Of a DNA stretch of 64,000 nt, positions 1-8,801 are shown one piece after another. Each line of letters starts with the position of its first letter. The stretch's first letter is position 1. Location: the NCBI RefSeq assembly GCF_026000375.1, contig NZ_AP026708.1, positions 2,261,001-2,325,000 on the forward strand. Direction: 5' to 3'. Origin of the DNA: Pseudodesulfovibrio portus (GTDB taxonomy: Bacteria; Desulfobacterota; Desulfovibrionia; Desulfovibrionales; Desulfovibrionaceae). The position numbers and the translations under genes are program-made. Below the pieces are notes generated by a model. It did no database searches and was not told the DNA's origin. It saw nothing but the letters and a program-made list of their open reading frames with translations.

Positions 1-423
1 CCCCTGGTCAAGCTGGCCCGCGCCCTGGGCGTCCGGCTCGGCACCTTCCTGGACGACAACGTGTCCAGCGACCCGCTGGTGGTCCGCCTGGGCGAGCGCA
101 AGGAAGAATTGACGATGCATCCGGACGGCAAGGAGCCGGGCGTGAAATTTCATTCACTGGGCAAGGGCAAGACCGACCGCCACATGGAGCCGTTCTTCAT
201 CGAGCTGCTGCCCCAGTCCGCCAAGGACAAGTCCCTGTCCTCCCACGAGGGCGAGGAGTTCATCCTCTGCCAAAGCGGCAGGGTGCGCATCACCTACGGC
301 CAGGAAGAGACCGTGCTCGAGCCCGGCGATTCCATCTATTTCAACTCCATCGTCCCGCACAACGTCGGGTGCAGCGGCGAGGAGAAGGCTGAAATTTACG
401 CCGTTCTCTATTTCCCCGTATAG
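1..423 (+). CDS. XRE-type HTH/cupin regulator, 5' end outside window
   Basis: Partial gene, open from base 1. The first residues read PLVKLARALGVRLGTFLDDN, which looks like the end of a lambda-repressor-type HTH. After a linker comes a cupin_2 barrel with its two usual motifs: HEGEEFILCQSGRVRI (motif 1) and LEPGDSIYFNSIVPHNV (motif 2). This HTH plus cupin architecture is typical of small-molecule-responsive repressors. It ends nine bases before the start of an acyl-CoA ligase, so the two are probably co-transcribed. The protein at 2382-2930 has the same layout and also precedes an acyl-CoA ligase. The ligand is unknown. Confidence 0.85.
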   Translation, partial: PLVKLARALGVRLGTFLDDNVSSDPLVVRLGERKEELTMHPDGKEPGVKFHSLGKGKTDRHMEPFFIELLPQSAKDKSLSSHEGEEFILCQSGRVRITYGQEETVLEPGDSIYFNSIVPHNVGCSGEEKAEIYAVLYFPV

Positions 424-432
424 GTGGTTTCC

Positions 433-2073
433 ATGTCTGTACTCAGAGAACTCACTCTCGGCCGGCTCCTGGACGAGACGGTGGAGAAGTATCCCGACAA
501 TGAAGCGGTGGTCTATGTGGACCGTGACTTTCGCCTGACCTACAGGGAGTTCGGCGAGCTGGTCGACACCCTGGCCAAGGGCCTCATGGGCCTGGGCGTG
601 AAAAAGGGCGAGAAAGTGGCGGTCTGGGCCAACAACGTGCCCTATTGGGTGGCCCTGCAGTTCGCCACGGCCAAGATCGGGGCCATCCTGCTCACGGTCA
701 ACACCCACTACCAGTCCCACGAGCTGAAATACCTGCTCGAACACTCCGAGACCGAGAACCTGTTCATCATCGGCGAATACCGCAATCACGACTATCTCCG
801 GACCACCTACGAGCTGATCCCGGAGCTCAAGGTCCAGGAGCGGGGACATCTCAAGACCAACAAGTTCCCAAGGCTCAAGCGCGTCTTCTACCTCGGCCAC
901 GAGAAGCACCGGGGCATGTATTCCGTGCCCGAGCTCCAGGCCATGGCGGCCATGGTCTCCGACAGTCGGTACAAGGCGCGGCAGGCGGAGCTCGACCCCC
1001 ACGACGTGGTCAACATGCAGTACACCTCCGGCACAACCGGGTTCCCCAAGGGCGTGCAGCTGACCCACTACAACATCGGCAACAACGGCTACTGGATCGG
1101 CAAGAACCAGGAGTTCCGGGCCGGAGACAGGCTGGCGCTTACCGTGCCCCTGTTTCACTGCTTCGGCTGCGTCCTCGGCGTGCTCGCCTGCATCAACCAC
1201 GGCGTGACCATGGTCATCCTGGAGGACTTCGTGCCCGTGGACGTCATGCTGGCCATCGACCAGGAGAAGTGCACGGCCGTGTACGGCGTGCCCACCATGT
1301 ACATCGCCATGCTCGATCATCCGCTGTTTTCCAAGTTCGACTTCTCCTCCCTGCGCACCGGCATCATGGCCGGTTCGCCCTGCCCGGTGGAGGTCATGAA
1401 GCGGGTCATCGACAAGATGAACATGAAGGAGATCACCATCTGCTACGGGCTGACCGAAACCAGCCCGGTCATGTCCCAGACCGTCATCGGCGACTCCATG
1501 CGCCAGATGACCGAGACCGTGGGCAAGGCCATGCCGGAGATCGAGATCAAGATCGTCGACCCCGAGAGCGGCGAGGAGTGTCCCCCGCACGTGCAGGGCG
1601 AGGTCTGCTGCCGTGGCTACAACGTCATGAAGGGGTACTACAACAACCCCAAGGCCACGGAAGAGGCCATCGACGCCGAGGGCTGGTGCCACTCCGGCGA
1701 CCTGGGCGACCTGGACGAGGACGGCTACCTGACCATCTCCGGCCGCCTCAAGGATATGATCATCCGGGGCGGCGAGAACGTGTACCCGCGCGAGATCGAG
1801 GAGTTCCTGTACACCATGGACGGCATCCTCGACGTGCAGGTGGCGGGCGTGCCCTCGGCCAAGTTCGGCGAGCAGGTGGGGGCCTTCGTCATCCTCAAGG
1901 AAGGCGCGGAACTGGAACCCGAGGACGTGACCGACTTCTGCCGGGGCAAGATCTCCAACTACAAGATTCCCCGCTTCGTGACGTTCGTGAAGGAATATCC
2001 CATGACCGCCTCGGGCAAGATACAGAAATACAAACTCCGCGACCTGGCCGCCGAACTCTGGCCGGACGCGTAG
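433..2073 (+). CDS. AMP-dependent acyl-CoA synthetase/ligase
   Basis: About 546 residues, normal for the ANL adenylating superfamily (fatty acid or aryl acid + ATP + CoA to acyl-CoA, cytosolic). Visible motifs are the P-loop YTSGTTGFPKG near residue 197, YGLTETSP in the middle, and the hinge region GWCHSGDLGDLDEDGY with GRLKDMIIRGGENVYP. The C-terminal catalytic lysine lies in GKIQKYKLR near residue 528. I take ATG 433 as the start because AGGTGG lies just upstream; an in-frame GTG at 424 is less likely. It follows the HTH-cupin gene by nine bases. The substrate cannot be read from the sequence; a medium- or long-chain acid or an aromatic acid is possible. Confidence 0.88.
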   Translation: MSVLRELTLGRLLDETVEKYPDNEAVVYVDRDFRLTYREFGELVDTLAKGLMGLGVKKGEKVAVWANNVPYWVALQFATAKIGAILLTVNTHYQSHELKYLLEHSETENLFIIGEYRNHDYLRTTYELIPELKVQERGHLKTNKFPRLKRVFYLGHEKHRGMYSVPELQAMAAMVSDSRYKARQAELDPHDVVNMQYTSGTTGFPKGVQLTHYNIGNNGYWIGKNQEFRAGDRLALTVPLFHCFGCVLGVLACINHGVTMVILEDFVPVDVMLAIDQEKCTAVYGVPTMYIAMLDHPLFSKFDFSSLRTGIMAGSPCPVEVMKRVIDKMNMKEITICYGLTETSPVMSQTVIGDSMRQMTETVGKAMPEIEIKIVDPESGEECPPHVQGEVCCRGYNVMKGYYNNPKATEEAIDAEGWCHSGDLGDLDEDGYLTISGRLKDMIIRGGENVYPREIEEFLYTMDGILDVQVAGVPSAKFGEQVGAFVILKEGAELEPEDVTDFCRGKISNYKIPRFVTFVKEYPMTASGKIQKYKLRDLAAELWPDA

Positions 2074-2085
2074 AAATAGATTGAA

Positions 2086-2160
2086 GAATCCGGGGGGAAC
2101 CTCTTGAGAGAGGTTCCCCCGGACCCCCTTCCAGAACTTTTTGGCGCGCCGCCGGGAAGG
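2086..2160 (-). repeat. C/G-rich hairpin repeat, copy 1 (inverted orientation)
   Basis: Just after the ligase stop, this stretch contains a perfect-looking hairpin (GGGGGAACCTCT, loop, AGAGGTTCCCCC) followed by a GGACCCCCTTCC tract and AACTTTTTGGCGCGCC. Read on the minus strand it has the same order of blocks (AAAAAGTT, GGAAGGGGGTCCGGGGG, then a hairpin) as the elements at 2246-2355 and 24750-24868. It may act as a terminator for the upstream ligase gene. Together with the next copy it fills most of the 308-base gap before the next gene. Confidence 0.6.
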
Positions 2161-2245
2161 GAGGAAGGTGAAGACAGATTGAGACGGCGGCGAAAGGTGC
2201 CGTTCAATATTGATATTTAAACCGGCTCCCCTCGTTTCCAAACTC

Positions 2246-2355
2246 CGCGAAGCGGCGATAAAAAGTTTGGGAAAAGGAGGGGAAGGGGGTCCGGGGGAGG
2301 GGGAGGAAACAACCCTTTTCAAAGGGGTTTCCTCCCCTTCCCCCGGCCGCCGGAG
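2246..2355 (+). repeat. C/G-rich hairpin repeat, copy 2
   Basis: The order is AAAAAGTTTGGGAA, a purine-rich tract ending GGGGGTCCGGGGG, then a long stem whose arms are CCGGGGGAGGGGGAGGAAAC and its near complement, around the loop CCCTTTTCAAAGGGG, ending GGCCGCCGGAGG. Copy 24750-24868 matches it block by block with differences in the stem. It sits 27 bases upstream of the XRE-cupin gene, so it could also shape that gene's leader transcript. Confidence 0.65.
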
Positions 2356-2381
2356 GCACTCTTTTTTCACAAGGAGGAAGT

Positions 2382-2930
2382 ATGGAACAGTATAAGGAGA
2401 TCGCGCCCAGGCTGGTGGGGGTGCGTGAAGGCGTCGGCTGGACTCCGAAAGAGATGGCCGATCTGCTTGGTGTGACCGAGGACAAGGTATTGTCCTATGA
2501 ATCGGGCACGGTGGAGATTCCGGTGGGGTATCTGCTGGACGTTTCCCGGCTGTGCCGCGTGGATCTGACCACGCTCATTTCCGGGCGCGAGCCGCATCTC
2601 AAGTCCTATTCGCTGGTGCGCAAGGACGAGGGCTTTTCCGTGGACCGGCGCAAGGACTACGACTACAAGGCGCTCGGCTACAAGTTCGCGGGCCGCGAGA
2701 TGGAGCCGTTCCTGATCACGGTGCCGCCCAAGTCCGGCGAGGAGATGGTCGAGACCGCCCACCGCGGCCAGGAGTTCATCTACGTGCTCGAAGGCAGGCT
2801 GGAGGTCCGTCTCGGCGGCGAACCGATCATCGTCGAGACCGGCGACTCGCTCTATTTCAACTCGGAAACGCCCCACGCCCTGCGCGGCCTGGACGGCAAG
2901 GACGTCAAGTTCCTCGATGTGATTCTGTAG
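2382..2930 (+). CDS. XRE-type HTH/cupin transcriptional regulator
   Basis: A complete 182-residue protein. Residues about 8-65 form an HTH (GWTPKEMADLLGVTEDKVLSYE). Residues about 105-180 form a cupin_2 barrel with HRGQEFIYVLEGRLEVRL and VETGDSLYFNSETPHAL. A strong AAGGAGGAA Shine-Dalgarno precedes the ATG. It lies 98 bases upstream of a second acyl-CoA ligase, mirroring the regulator/ligase pair at 1-2073. Inference: it senses a metabolite, perhaps an organic acid or its CoA ester, and controls the adjacent ligase. Confidence 0.85.
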   Translation: MEQYKEIAPRLVGVREGVGWTPKEMADLLGVTEDKVLSYESGTVEIPVGYLLDVSRLCRVDLTTLISGREPHLKSYSLVRKDEGFSVDRRKDYDYKALGYKFAGREMEPFLITVPPKSGEEMVETAHRGQEFIYVLEGRLEVRLGGEPIIVETGDSLYFNSETPHALRGLDGKDVKFLDVIL

Positions 2931-3028
2931 GGTTGGTTGGAGAGCATCCGACCCGCCCGGAGAAGATTTTACGATTATTGGTTGCGGAATAATCACGAAA
3001 ATTCAAGAGAATCACGGAGAATACATTG

Positions 3029-4666
3029 ATGTTTACCAAGGAAGAATACGCCGATTACAAGGACCTGTGCGCCCGGTACAAACCTGAATGCCCGGACAAT
3101 TTCAACTTCTCTTTCGACGTCCTGGACAAGATGGACCCGGAAAAGGTCGCCCTCATTCACGTGGACGACGCGGGCACGCGGCGCGAGTTCACTGCCCGGT
3201 TCTTTCAGGAATCCTCCTGTAGGCTGGCCAACGCTCTGAAGGAAAAGGGCGTCAAAAAGGGCGACCGGATCATGCTGGTGCTCTATCGCCGGTACGAGTA
3301 CTGGACCGTCATGCTCGCCCTGCATCGCCTCGGCGCGCTGCCCATCCCGTCCCCGTCCCTGCTGACCAAAAAGGACATCGTCGAGCGCGTGAACTACGCG
3401 GGCATCTCCGCCGTCATCTGCGAGGACTCCATCTGCGAGCGCGTGGATCAGGCCAAGCCCGACTGTCCGGGCCTGAAGCTGTTCGTGCAGATCGACGGCC
3501 AGACCAATGACGGCTGGTTCGACTACGAGGAACTCATGGCCTCCGGCGACGCGGCCTTCCCGCGCACCGGCGACTCCCCGTGCGGCGACGATCCCATGGT
3601 CATCTTCTTTTCCTCCGGCACCACGGGGCTGCCCAAGATGGTGCTGCATACCTTTGACTACCCTGCCTCCCACTTCACCACCGGCGCGCTCTGGCACGAC
3701 CTGGAGGACGGCGACATCCACCTGACCCTGTCCGAGACCGGCTGGGCCAAGTCCGTGTGGGGCAAGTTCTACGGCCAGTGGATGGCCGGGGCCACCGTGT
3801 TCGTCTGGGACTTCCGGGGCAAGTTCGAGCCTGCGGAACTGCTTAGGATCATGGCCGACAACAGGATCACCACCTTCTGCGCGCCGCCCACGGTTTACCG
3901 GTTCCTGGTGCGCGAAGACCTGACCAAGTACGACCTGTCCGCTCTGCGCCACTGCACCACGGCGGGCGAGCTGCTCAACGACTCGGTGTTCCACGCCTGG
4001 CAAAAGGCCTTCAACATGCCGCTCTACGAGGGCTACGGCCAGACCGAGACCACGCTTCAGGTGGCCACCTTCAAGTTCATGAAGCCCAAGCCCGGCTCCA
4101 TCGGCAAGCCCGTTCCCGGCTGGGACATCGCCCTGCTCGACGAGGAAGGCAACCAGGTGCCCCAGGGCGAGGAAGGCGAAATCTGCATCAAGATCGACAA
4201 GCCGGTACTCGGCCTGTTCGACTCCTATATGGACGAGCCCGGGAAAACCGCCTCGGTCAAGTACGACGGCTGGTACCATACCGGGGACAAGGCCTGGGCC
4301 GACGAGGACGGGTTCTTCTGGTTCATGGGCCGCACCGACGACCTGATCAAGTCCTCGGGCTACCGCATCGGGCCGTTCGAGGTCGAGTCCGCCCTGGTCG
4401 CCCACGACGCGGTCATCGAGGCGGCGGTCACCGGCCTGCCCGACGAGGTGCGCGGCCAGCTGGTCAAGGCCACCGTGGTGCTCGCGCCCGGCTACGAAGG
4501 GAACGAGAAACTGACCAAGGAACTGCAGGCGTTCGTCCGCGAACTGACCGCGCCCTACAAGTACCCGCGCGTCATCGAATACGTCACCGACCTGCCCAAG
4601 ACCATCTCCGGCAAGATCAAACGCAAGGAAATCCGCGAAGCCGACCTGGCGAAGTTGGTCAACTAG
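3029..4666 (+). CDS. AMP-dependent acyl-CoA synthetase (MACS-like)
   Basis: About 545 residues. ANL-family signatures are SSGTTGLPKM (P-loop, near residue 195), YEGYGQTETTL, GWYHTGDKAWADEDGFFWF, GRTDDLIKSSGYRIGPFEVE, and the C-terminal catalytic lysine in KTISGKIKRKEIR. The SSGYRIGPFEVES stretch and the length resemble medium-chain/acetyl-CoA synthetase-like enzymes more than FadD. The start is ATG 3029, with GGAG about ten bases upstream; an in-frame TTG directly before it is ignored. It is followed by a clear intrinsic terminator. It pairs with the HTH-cupin gene upstream. The substrate is not determined. Confidence 0.87.
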   Translation: MFTKEEYADYKDLCARYKPECPDNFNFSFDVLDKMDPEKVALIHVDDAGTRREFTARFFQESSCRLANALKEKGVKKGDRIMLVLYRRYEYWTVMLALHRLGALPIPSPSLLTKKDIVERVNYAGISAVICEDSICERVDQAKPDCPGLKLFVQIDGQTNDGWFDYEELMASGDAAFPRTGDSPCGDDPMVIFFSSGTTGLPKMVLHTFDYPASHFTTGALWHDLEDGDIHLTLSETGWAKSVWGKFYGQWMAGATVFVWDFRGKFEPAELLRIMADNRITTFCAPPTVYRFLVREDLTKYDLSALRHCTTAGELLNDSVFHAWQKAFNMPLYEGYGQTETTLQVATFKFMKPKPGSIGKPVPGWDIALLDEEGNQVPQGEEGEICIKIDKPVLGLFDSYMDEPGKTASVKYDGWYHTGDKAWADEDGFFWFMGRTDDLIKSSGYRIGPFEVESALVAHDAVIEAAVTGLPDEVRGQLVKATVVLAPGYEGNEKLTKELQAFVRELTAPYKYPRVIEYVTDLPKTISGKIKRKEIREADLAKLVN

Positions 4667-4687
4667 ATCGCTTCTGAACTCCCGTAC

Positions 4688-4724
4688 AAAAAAAGCCCCG
4701 CCAGTAATGGCGGGGCTTTTTCTT
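4688..4724 (+). terminator. Rho-independent terminator after acyl-CoA ligase
   Basis: An A-run leads into AAAAGCCCCGCC, loop AGTAAT, GGCGGGGC and TTTTTCTT. The stem is perfect and flanked by A and T runs, so it can work in both directions. It would also serve the convergent minus-strand operon ending at 4782. Confidence 0.9.
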
Positions 4725-4781
4725 CCCGGAGCGATTCGGGTGCCGCCCAGGCACCTCGACAGCGGCTCTTGCGGAAGCCGC

Positions 4782-5039
4782 CTATTGCTTTTCCCCCTTC
4801 TCCTCAGCTTCCGCGGCCTCGGCTGCGGCTGCGCCCTCTTCGGTAATCAGGGAGGCGTAGGCGTCCTTGAAGATGAGTTTGGTTGCCAGTTCGTCGGCCT
4901 GCTCGCCCAGTTCCATGAGGTGTTCGAGGAAGTCGAGGATGAGCAGCCGGCGTTCTTCCTCGCCGTTTTCGAACTCGAATTTGCAGTCGCCGGACTCGAA
5001 ATAGTGGGCCACGCGTTCAAGGTAATCGATGTCGAGCAT
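4782..5039 (-). CDS. Small acidic protein of unknown function
   Basis: 85 residues, strongly acidic (many E and D), with a C-terminal tail rich in Ala and Glu (EEGAAAAEAAEAEE). It is predicted soluble and mostly helical, with no signal peptide. A GGAG Shine-Dalgarno precedes the ATG. It starts 14 bases after the rlmH stop codon and is the last gene before the bidirectional terminator at 4688-4724, so it belongs to the metallophosphoesterase-rlmH transcription unit. I do not recognise the family. Confidence 0.7.
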   Translation of the reverse strand: MLDIDYLERVAHYFESGDCKFEFENGEEERRLLILDFLEHLMELGEQADELATKLIFKDAYASLITEEGAAAAEAAEAEEKGEKQ

Positions 5040-5053
5040 GGGTGAAATCTCCG

Positions 5054-5524
5054 TTAATCGTGATGATAGGGCATGTTTTTATGGATGGTCCCGGCCCGGT
5101 AGAGCTGTTCGAGGAGCAGCAGACGGGCCAGTTCATGGGGCAGGGTCATGTCGCTCAGGCGGATGGAATGGCGGGCAACGGCCTTGACCTCGTCGGCCAG
5201 TCCGAAGGGGCCGCCGATGACGAACACGGGGCGCTGGTTGGGCGCGTCGGTCCATTTTTTGAGATGTTTCGCCAGCTGGCGCGAGGTGAGGCGGTCGCCG
5301 AACTCGTCGAGGAGGATGACGATGTCGCCGGGCTTGATCTTGGAGAGGATGGCCTCGCCTTCCTTTTTGACCTTGTCGGGCGGCGGCAGCTTGCCGGGCG
5401 CGTCCTTGACCATGGTCTCGTCGAGTTTGAAGAAGCGCGACAGTTTCTTCCGGTAATGGGCGCACCCTTCCCGGGAAAAGGGCTCCTTGAGCTTGCCCAC
5501 CCAGATGAAACCGATCTTGCTCAT
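5054..5524 (-). CDS. rlmH: 23S rRNA pseudouridine-1915 N3-methyltransferase
   Basis: 156 residues, the usual RlmH/YbeA length. RlmH is a SPOUT-class SAM-dependent enzyme that methylates pseudouridine 1915 in helix 69 of 23S rRNA on the 70S ribosome. Family marks are FVIGGPFGLADEVK (SAM-binding trefoil knot), LSDMTLPHELARLLLLEQLYRA and the C-terminal Tyr/His tail (MPYHHD). The stop of the upstream metallophosphoesterase and this ATG share a base (TGATG), which argues for translational coupling and for ATG 5524 over a GTG one codon upstream. Confidence 0.95.
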   Translation of the reverse strand: MSKIGFIWVGKLKEPFSREGCAHYRKKLSRFFKLDETMVKDAPGKLPPPDKVKKEGEAILSKIKPGDIVILLDEFGDRLTSRQLAKHLKKWTDAPNQRPVFVIGGPFGLADEVKAVARHSIRLSDMTLPHELARLLLLEQLYRAGTIHKNMPYHHD

Positions 5525-6180
5525 CACACGCTCTCGAGTACCGCGCTGACGGTCTGACCGTTGAAGTCGATGCGCACGTAGCCGCCGCCCGCCAGCATGC
5601 CGGGATTGATGACCGGGGTATTGCCGATCATGTCGGTGCCGGTGGCCTCGTGGATATGGCCGGTGACGACCAGGGCGGGCTGCACGCGCTCGATGAAGGC
5701 GCGCACGCCGGGGCTGCCCACGTGCTGGCCGTTGCCGAGCATGTCGAGCCGGGTGTTGGCGGGCGGTTCGTGGATGGCGCAGACGAGGTGGTCGAAATGG
5801 GCGGCCAGCCTGTGGGTCTCGTCCAGCCAGCGGACGATGGTTTCCTCGGACACCTCGCCGGGCGTGCCGAAGGGCGTGGGCGTGGACAGGCCGACGCCCA
5901 TGAGCCCGAGGCCGGGGGCGAGCCCGCGCACCCGCAGGTGGATGTCCGCGTCCTGTTCGGTCAGAAAGGTCTGCACGGTGTCGGTGTCCATGTTGCCGGG
6001 CTGGGCGAATATGCGCGGGTTCACGGCGGCCACTGCCCGGAACACGCGGTCCACGGCCTCGCGGCTGCCGCGGTTGGTGATGTCGCCGGTTATGATGACG
6101 CCGTCCGCTTGGGCCAGGCCGGGGATGGCCGTAATCAGGCCGGTTGATTCGTGGACGTCGCCGAAGGCTATGAATTGCAT
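5524..6180 (-). CDS. Calcineurin-like metallophosphoesterase
   Basis: 218 residues from the ATG preceded by GGAGAG. An in-frame extension to 6237 is rejected as it lacks a ribosome site. All motifs of the dinuclear phosphoesterase fold are seen: GDVHES, GDITNRG, GNMD, HEPP and GHIHEATG. It is predicted cytosolic. Such YfcE-like enzymes hydrolyse phosphodiesters or nucleotides, but the substrate here is unknown. It is the first gene of a unit with rlmH and an 85-residue protein. Confidence 0.87.
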   Translation of the reverse strand: MQFIAFGDVHESTGLITAIPGLAQADGVIITGDITNRGSREAVDRVFRAVAAVNPRIFAQPGNMDTDTVQTFLTEQDADIHLRVRGLAPGLGLMGVGLSTPTPFGTPGEVSEETIVRWLDETHRLAAHFDHLVCAIHEPPANTRLDMLGNGQHVGSPGVRAFIERVQPALVVTGHIHEATGTDMIGNTPVINPGMLAGGGYVRIDFNGQTVSAVLESV

Positions 6181-6262
6181 GGTGCGCTCTCTCCGAAAAG
6201 TTGGACCGACAGTACCGCCCGGACTTTGCTCCGTCAACGGCGGGCCAACCGGCCGGGGAGAG

Positions 6263-8668
6263 TTACTTCCTGCAGTCGCCCGGCACGGCCAGCCCGGTCA
6301 GTTCGGCCAGCCGGTCGTCCACGCGGCGGTAAAGGCTGCCGAGCGGGTATTTGCCGCTTGCGCCGCGTTTGCCGCACTTGAGGCCTGTGAGGATGAGCAT
6401 TGCCTCCTCGATGGTCTTGACCGGGAAGATGTGGAACTTGCCAGCGTCCACGGCCTGGATGATCTCGTCCTTGAGCATCAGGTTGACCACGTTGTCCGCT
6501 GGCAGGATCACGCCCTGTTTGCCGGTCAGCTTGCGGCGGCGGCAGACCTCGAAGAATCCCTCGATCTTGCGGTTGACCCCGCCCACGGCCATGACCGATC
6601 CGCTTTGCGAGACCGCGCCGGTGAAGGCGTAGGACAGGTTGACGGGCGCGCCGGACAGGGCCGAGAGCAGGGAGGCCAGCTCCGCGCCGGACGCGGAGTC
6701 GCCCTCGATGCCCGCGTAGGACTGCTCGAAGCAGAGCGACCCGGTGAGCACGATGGGCTTGTCCTGGGCGAACAGGCGCACCAGGTAGGACTTGATGATC
6801 ATCATGCCCTTGGTGTGGATGGGGCCGCCCAGCTGGGCCTCGCGCTCCAGGTCGAGGATGCCGCCGTGGCCCACGCCCACGGTGCAGGATATCTGGTGCG
6901 GAAGGCCGAATTCGTAGTTGCCGAACAGGGTCACGGACAGCCCGTTGCACAACCCGGTGGCCTGGCCGTCGGTGGCCACCTTGATCACCTGGCGGTCGTA
7001 GTCGGCCATGAACTCCTCTTCGTACAGGTTGGCCCTGTAGTCCTTGGCGAACACGGCCTCGTTCAGGGTGGCCAGGTCCACTTTTTTCTTCCCGGCCATG
7101 CGGGCCAGGGCCGTGGCCTCGATCATGCGCTCGCGGATGAGCGGGATGAACAGGGAGAGGCGCTTCTGGTCTTCGGCCAGCCGGGAGGAGAAGTCCACCA
7201 GCCCGGCCATGGCTTCGCGGGTCAGCGGCATGACGTCGGACTCGCGGGCGGTCTGGCCGATGATGGATATGAAATTGCGGATGTTGGCGGCGTTGCGCGT
7301 AGCCGCGTGCTGCAAGTGCGCCTTGAGCTTGAAGAACTTGGCGAACCGGTCGTCGTTGTAGAGCAGGATCTCGTAGTTCTCGTCCGTGCCGATGAGCACC
7401 ACCTTGATGTCCAGCGGGATGGGCTCGGGCTGGATGGTGCGGGCGCGGACCTGTTCCGGGTCCACCGGGTCCTCGATGCGCGACTGGCCGGTGCGCAGGG
7501 CGCGGAGCAGCCCCTCCCAGGAGCTGGGGTGGGTGAGCAGGTCCTCCATGTTGACGATGAGGAAACCGCCGTTGGCGTTGTGCAGGGAGCCCGCCTTGAT
7601 CAGGGTGAAGTCCGTGTACAGCGCACCCATCTCGGCCTCGCGCTCGATGGAGCCGAGCAGGTTGAAGGGCGTGGGGTGGTCTTCGGTCACCACGGGCGCG
7701 CCCCTGGTCTTGCCGTGATCCACGAACAGGTTGACCTCGAATCGGGAAAAGAAGTCCTCTCCGGTCTGCATGCCGTCGGGCATGAGTCCGGCCAGGGAGG
7801 TGTCGCGCGGCATGAACTGGTCCACGTTCTCCACCACCTCGTCCGCCAGTGCCGTGAAGTATTCCGCCAGCCGTTTTATGTCGCCGAACTTGTCCTTGAC
7901 CGGGGCGAAACAGTCCTCCATGACCACCTGGGCCATTTCCTTGTGCAGGAGGGACTCGGAGTCGCGCATGTCCATTTCGTTCTGGTTGATCTGGCGCAGG
8001 ATGGAGCTGACCCCGGCCAGCAGCTCCTCGCCCTTGGCCTTGAGCTTCTTGCGCACGGCGGGCTTGAGCTTGTCGAAGTCCTTGTCCGAGACCACCTCGC
8101 CGTCCACGATGGGCGACAGGGTGAGCACGCCGTCGTCGTCCAGGCTCAGGGAGAAGCTTTCCTTCTCCGCCGAGGCGTCCATCCTGGAGAACAGGTCCTC
8201 GCGCTTGGCGTTGAATTTCTTGACCATGGCCTCGTGCTTCTGCTGGAAGGAGTCCTTCTCGAAGCGGGCGGGGATTTCCTGGCGGATGTGGGTCATGGCT
8301 TTCTGCTGGGCGGTCTTGAACTTGCGGCCCCGGCCTGCGGCCATGGAGACCGCGATGGGCCGGTCGTTGTCTTCGAAGTTGTAGAGATAGACCCAGTCGC
8401 AGGGCGGCTTGGCCTTGGCCGCTGCGGGCGTGAGGAACGATTTGACGAAATAGGTGCGGCCCATGTTCGGCTCGCCCGCCACGAAGATGTTGTGCTCGTT
8501 GCCCTTGATCTTGAGCGCCAGGGACAGGGCCTGGATGGCGCGGGGCTGGAGCTTGGCGTAGACGTTCTTGGCCGGAACGTCCGCGCTGGTGGCGAAGGGT
8601 ATGCTTTTCGGGTCGAGGGTGGCCCGCAGCTTGGAGCCGTGGAGTCCTTTGGGCGTGGTCTGGTTCAT
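6263..8668 (-). CDS. Lon-like (S16) ATP-dependent protease, LonB/YcbZ type
   Basis: 801 residues. The N-terminal AAA-type region has a nucleotide-loop-like segment GEPNMGRTY at residues 65-73, in which the usual GK(S/T) is GRT. The middle carries a long helical insertion, and LLTHPSSWEGLLRALRTG belongs to the family's AAA module. The C-terminal peptidase domain shows the catalytic serine context EGDSASGAELASLL near residue 655 and the lysine context VGGVNRKIEGF near 700, the S16 Ser-Lys dyad. It lacks the classical Lon N-terminal substrate domain, so I call it Lon-like rather than lon. It is separated by 82 bases from the metallophosphoesterase and appears to be its own unit. Confidence 0.9.
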   Translation of the reverse strand: MNQTTPKGLHGSKLRATLDPKSIPFATSADVPAKNVYAKLQPRAIQALSLALKIKGNEHNIFVAGEPNMGRTYFVKSFLTPAAAKAKPPCDWVYLYNFEDNDRPIAVSMAAGRGRKFKTAQQKAMTHIRQEIPARFEKDSFQQKHEAMVKKFNAKREDLFSRMDASAEKESFSLSLDDDGVLTLSPIVDGEVVSDKDFDKLKPAVRKKLKAKGEELLAGVSSILRQINQNEMDMRDSESLLHKEMAQVVMEDCFAPVKDKFGDIKRLAEYFTALADEVVENVDQFMPRDTSLAGLMPDGMQTGEDFFSRFEVNLFVDHGKTRGAPVVTEDHPTPFNLLGSIEREAEMGALYTDFTLIKAGSLHNANGGFLIVNMEDLLTHPSSWEGLLRALRTGQSRIEDPVDPEQVRARTIQPEPIPLDIKVVLIGTDENYEILLYNDDRFAKFFKLKAHLQHAATRNAANIRNFISIIGQTARESDVMPLTREAMAGLVDFSSRLAEDQKRLSLFIPLIRERMIEATALARMAGKKKVDLATLNEAVFAKDYRANLYEEEFMADYDRQVIKVATDGQATGLCNGLSVTLFGNYEFGLPHQISCTVGVGHGGILDLEREAQLGGPIHTKGMMIIKSYLVRLFAQDKPIVLTGSLCFEQSYAGIEGDSASGAELASLLSALSGAPVNLSYAFTGAVSQSGSVMAVGGVNRKIEGFFEVCRRRKLTGKQGVILPADNVVNLMLKDEIIQAVDAGKFHIFPVKTIEEAMLILTGLKCGKRGASGKYPLGSLYRRVDDRLAELTGLAVPGDCRK

Positions 8669-8750
8669 GAAATTCTCGTGCTGGTTGTTTTCTGCGCGGT
8701 GGAGCCCACCATAGGGTGAATCTACGGGTTTTCACCCTGGATGTCACCAC

Positions 8751-8779
8751 GAAAAGGGGCGGCCCGCATGGACCGCCCC
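8751..8779 (-). terminator. Terminator of the seven-gene exported-protein operon
   Basis: Read on the minus strand: GGGGCGG, loop TCCATGCGGG, CCGCCCC, then TTTTC. It starts 22 bases after the stop of the last gene (8802) and closes the minus-strand operon whose promoter is seen at 16381-16409. Confidence 0.75.
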
Positions 8780-8801
8780 GGTGTGCTCGAAGTGGTGGCG
8801 G

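Noticed and set aside
154..2370. 738-residue minus-strand frame opposite the first acyl-CoA ligase
   Set aside because: Shadow frame through a complete ligase gene and two repeats.
5597..8719. 1040-residue plus-strand frame opposite the Lon-like gene and metallophosphoesterase
   Set aside because: Antisense of two well-supported genes; no ribosome site or domain.
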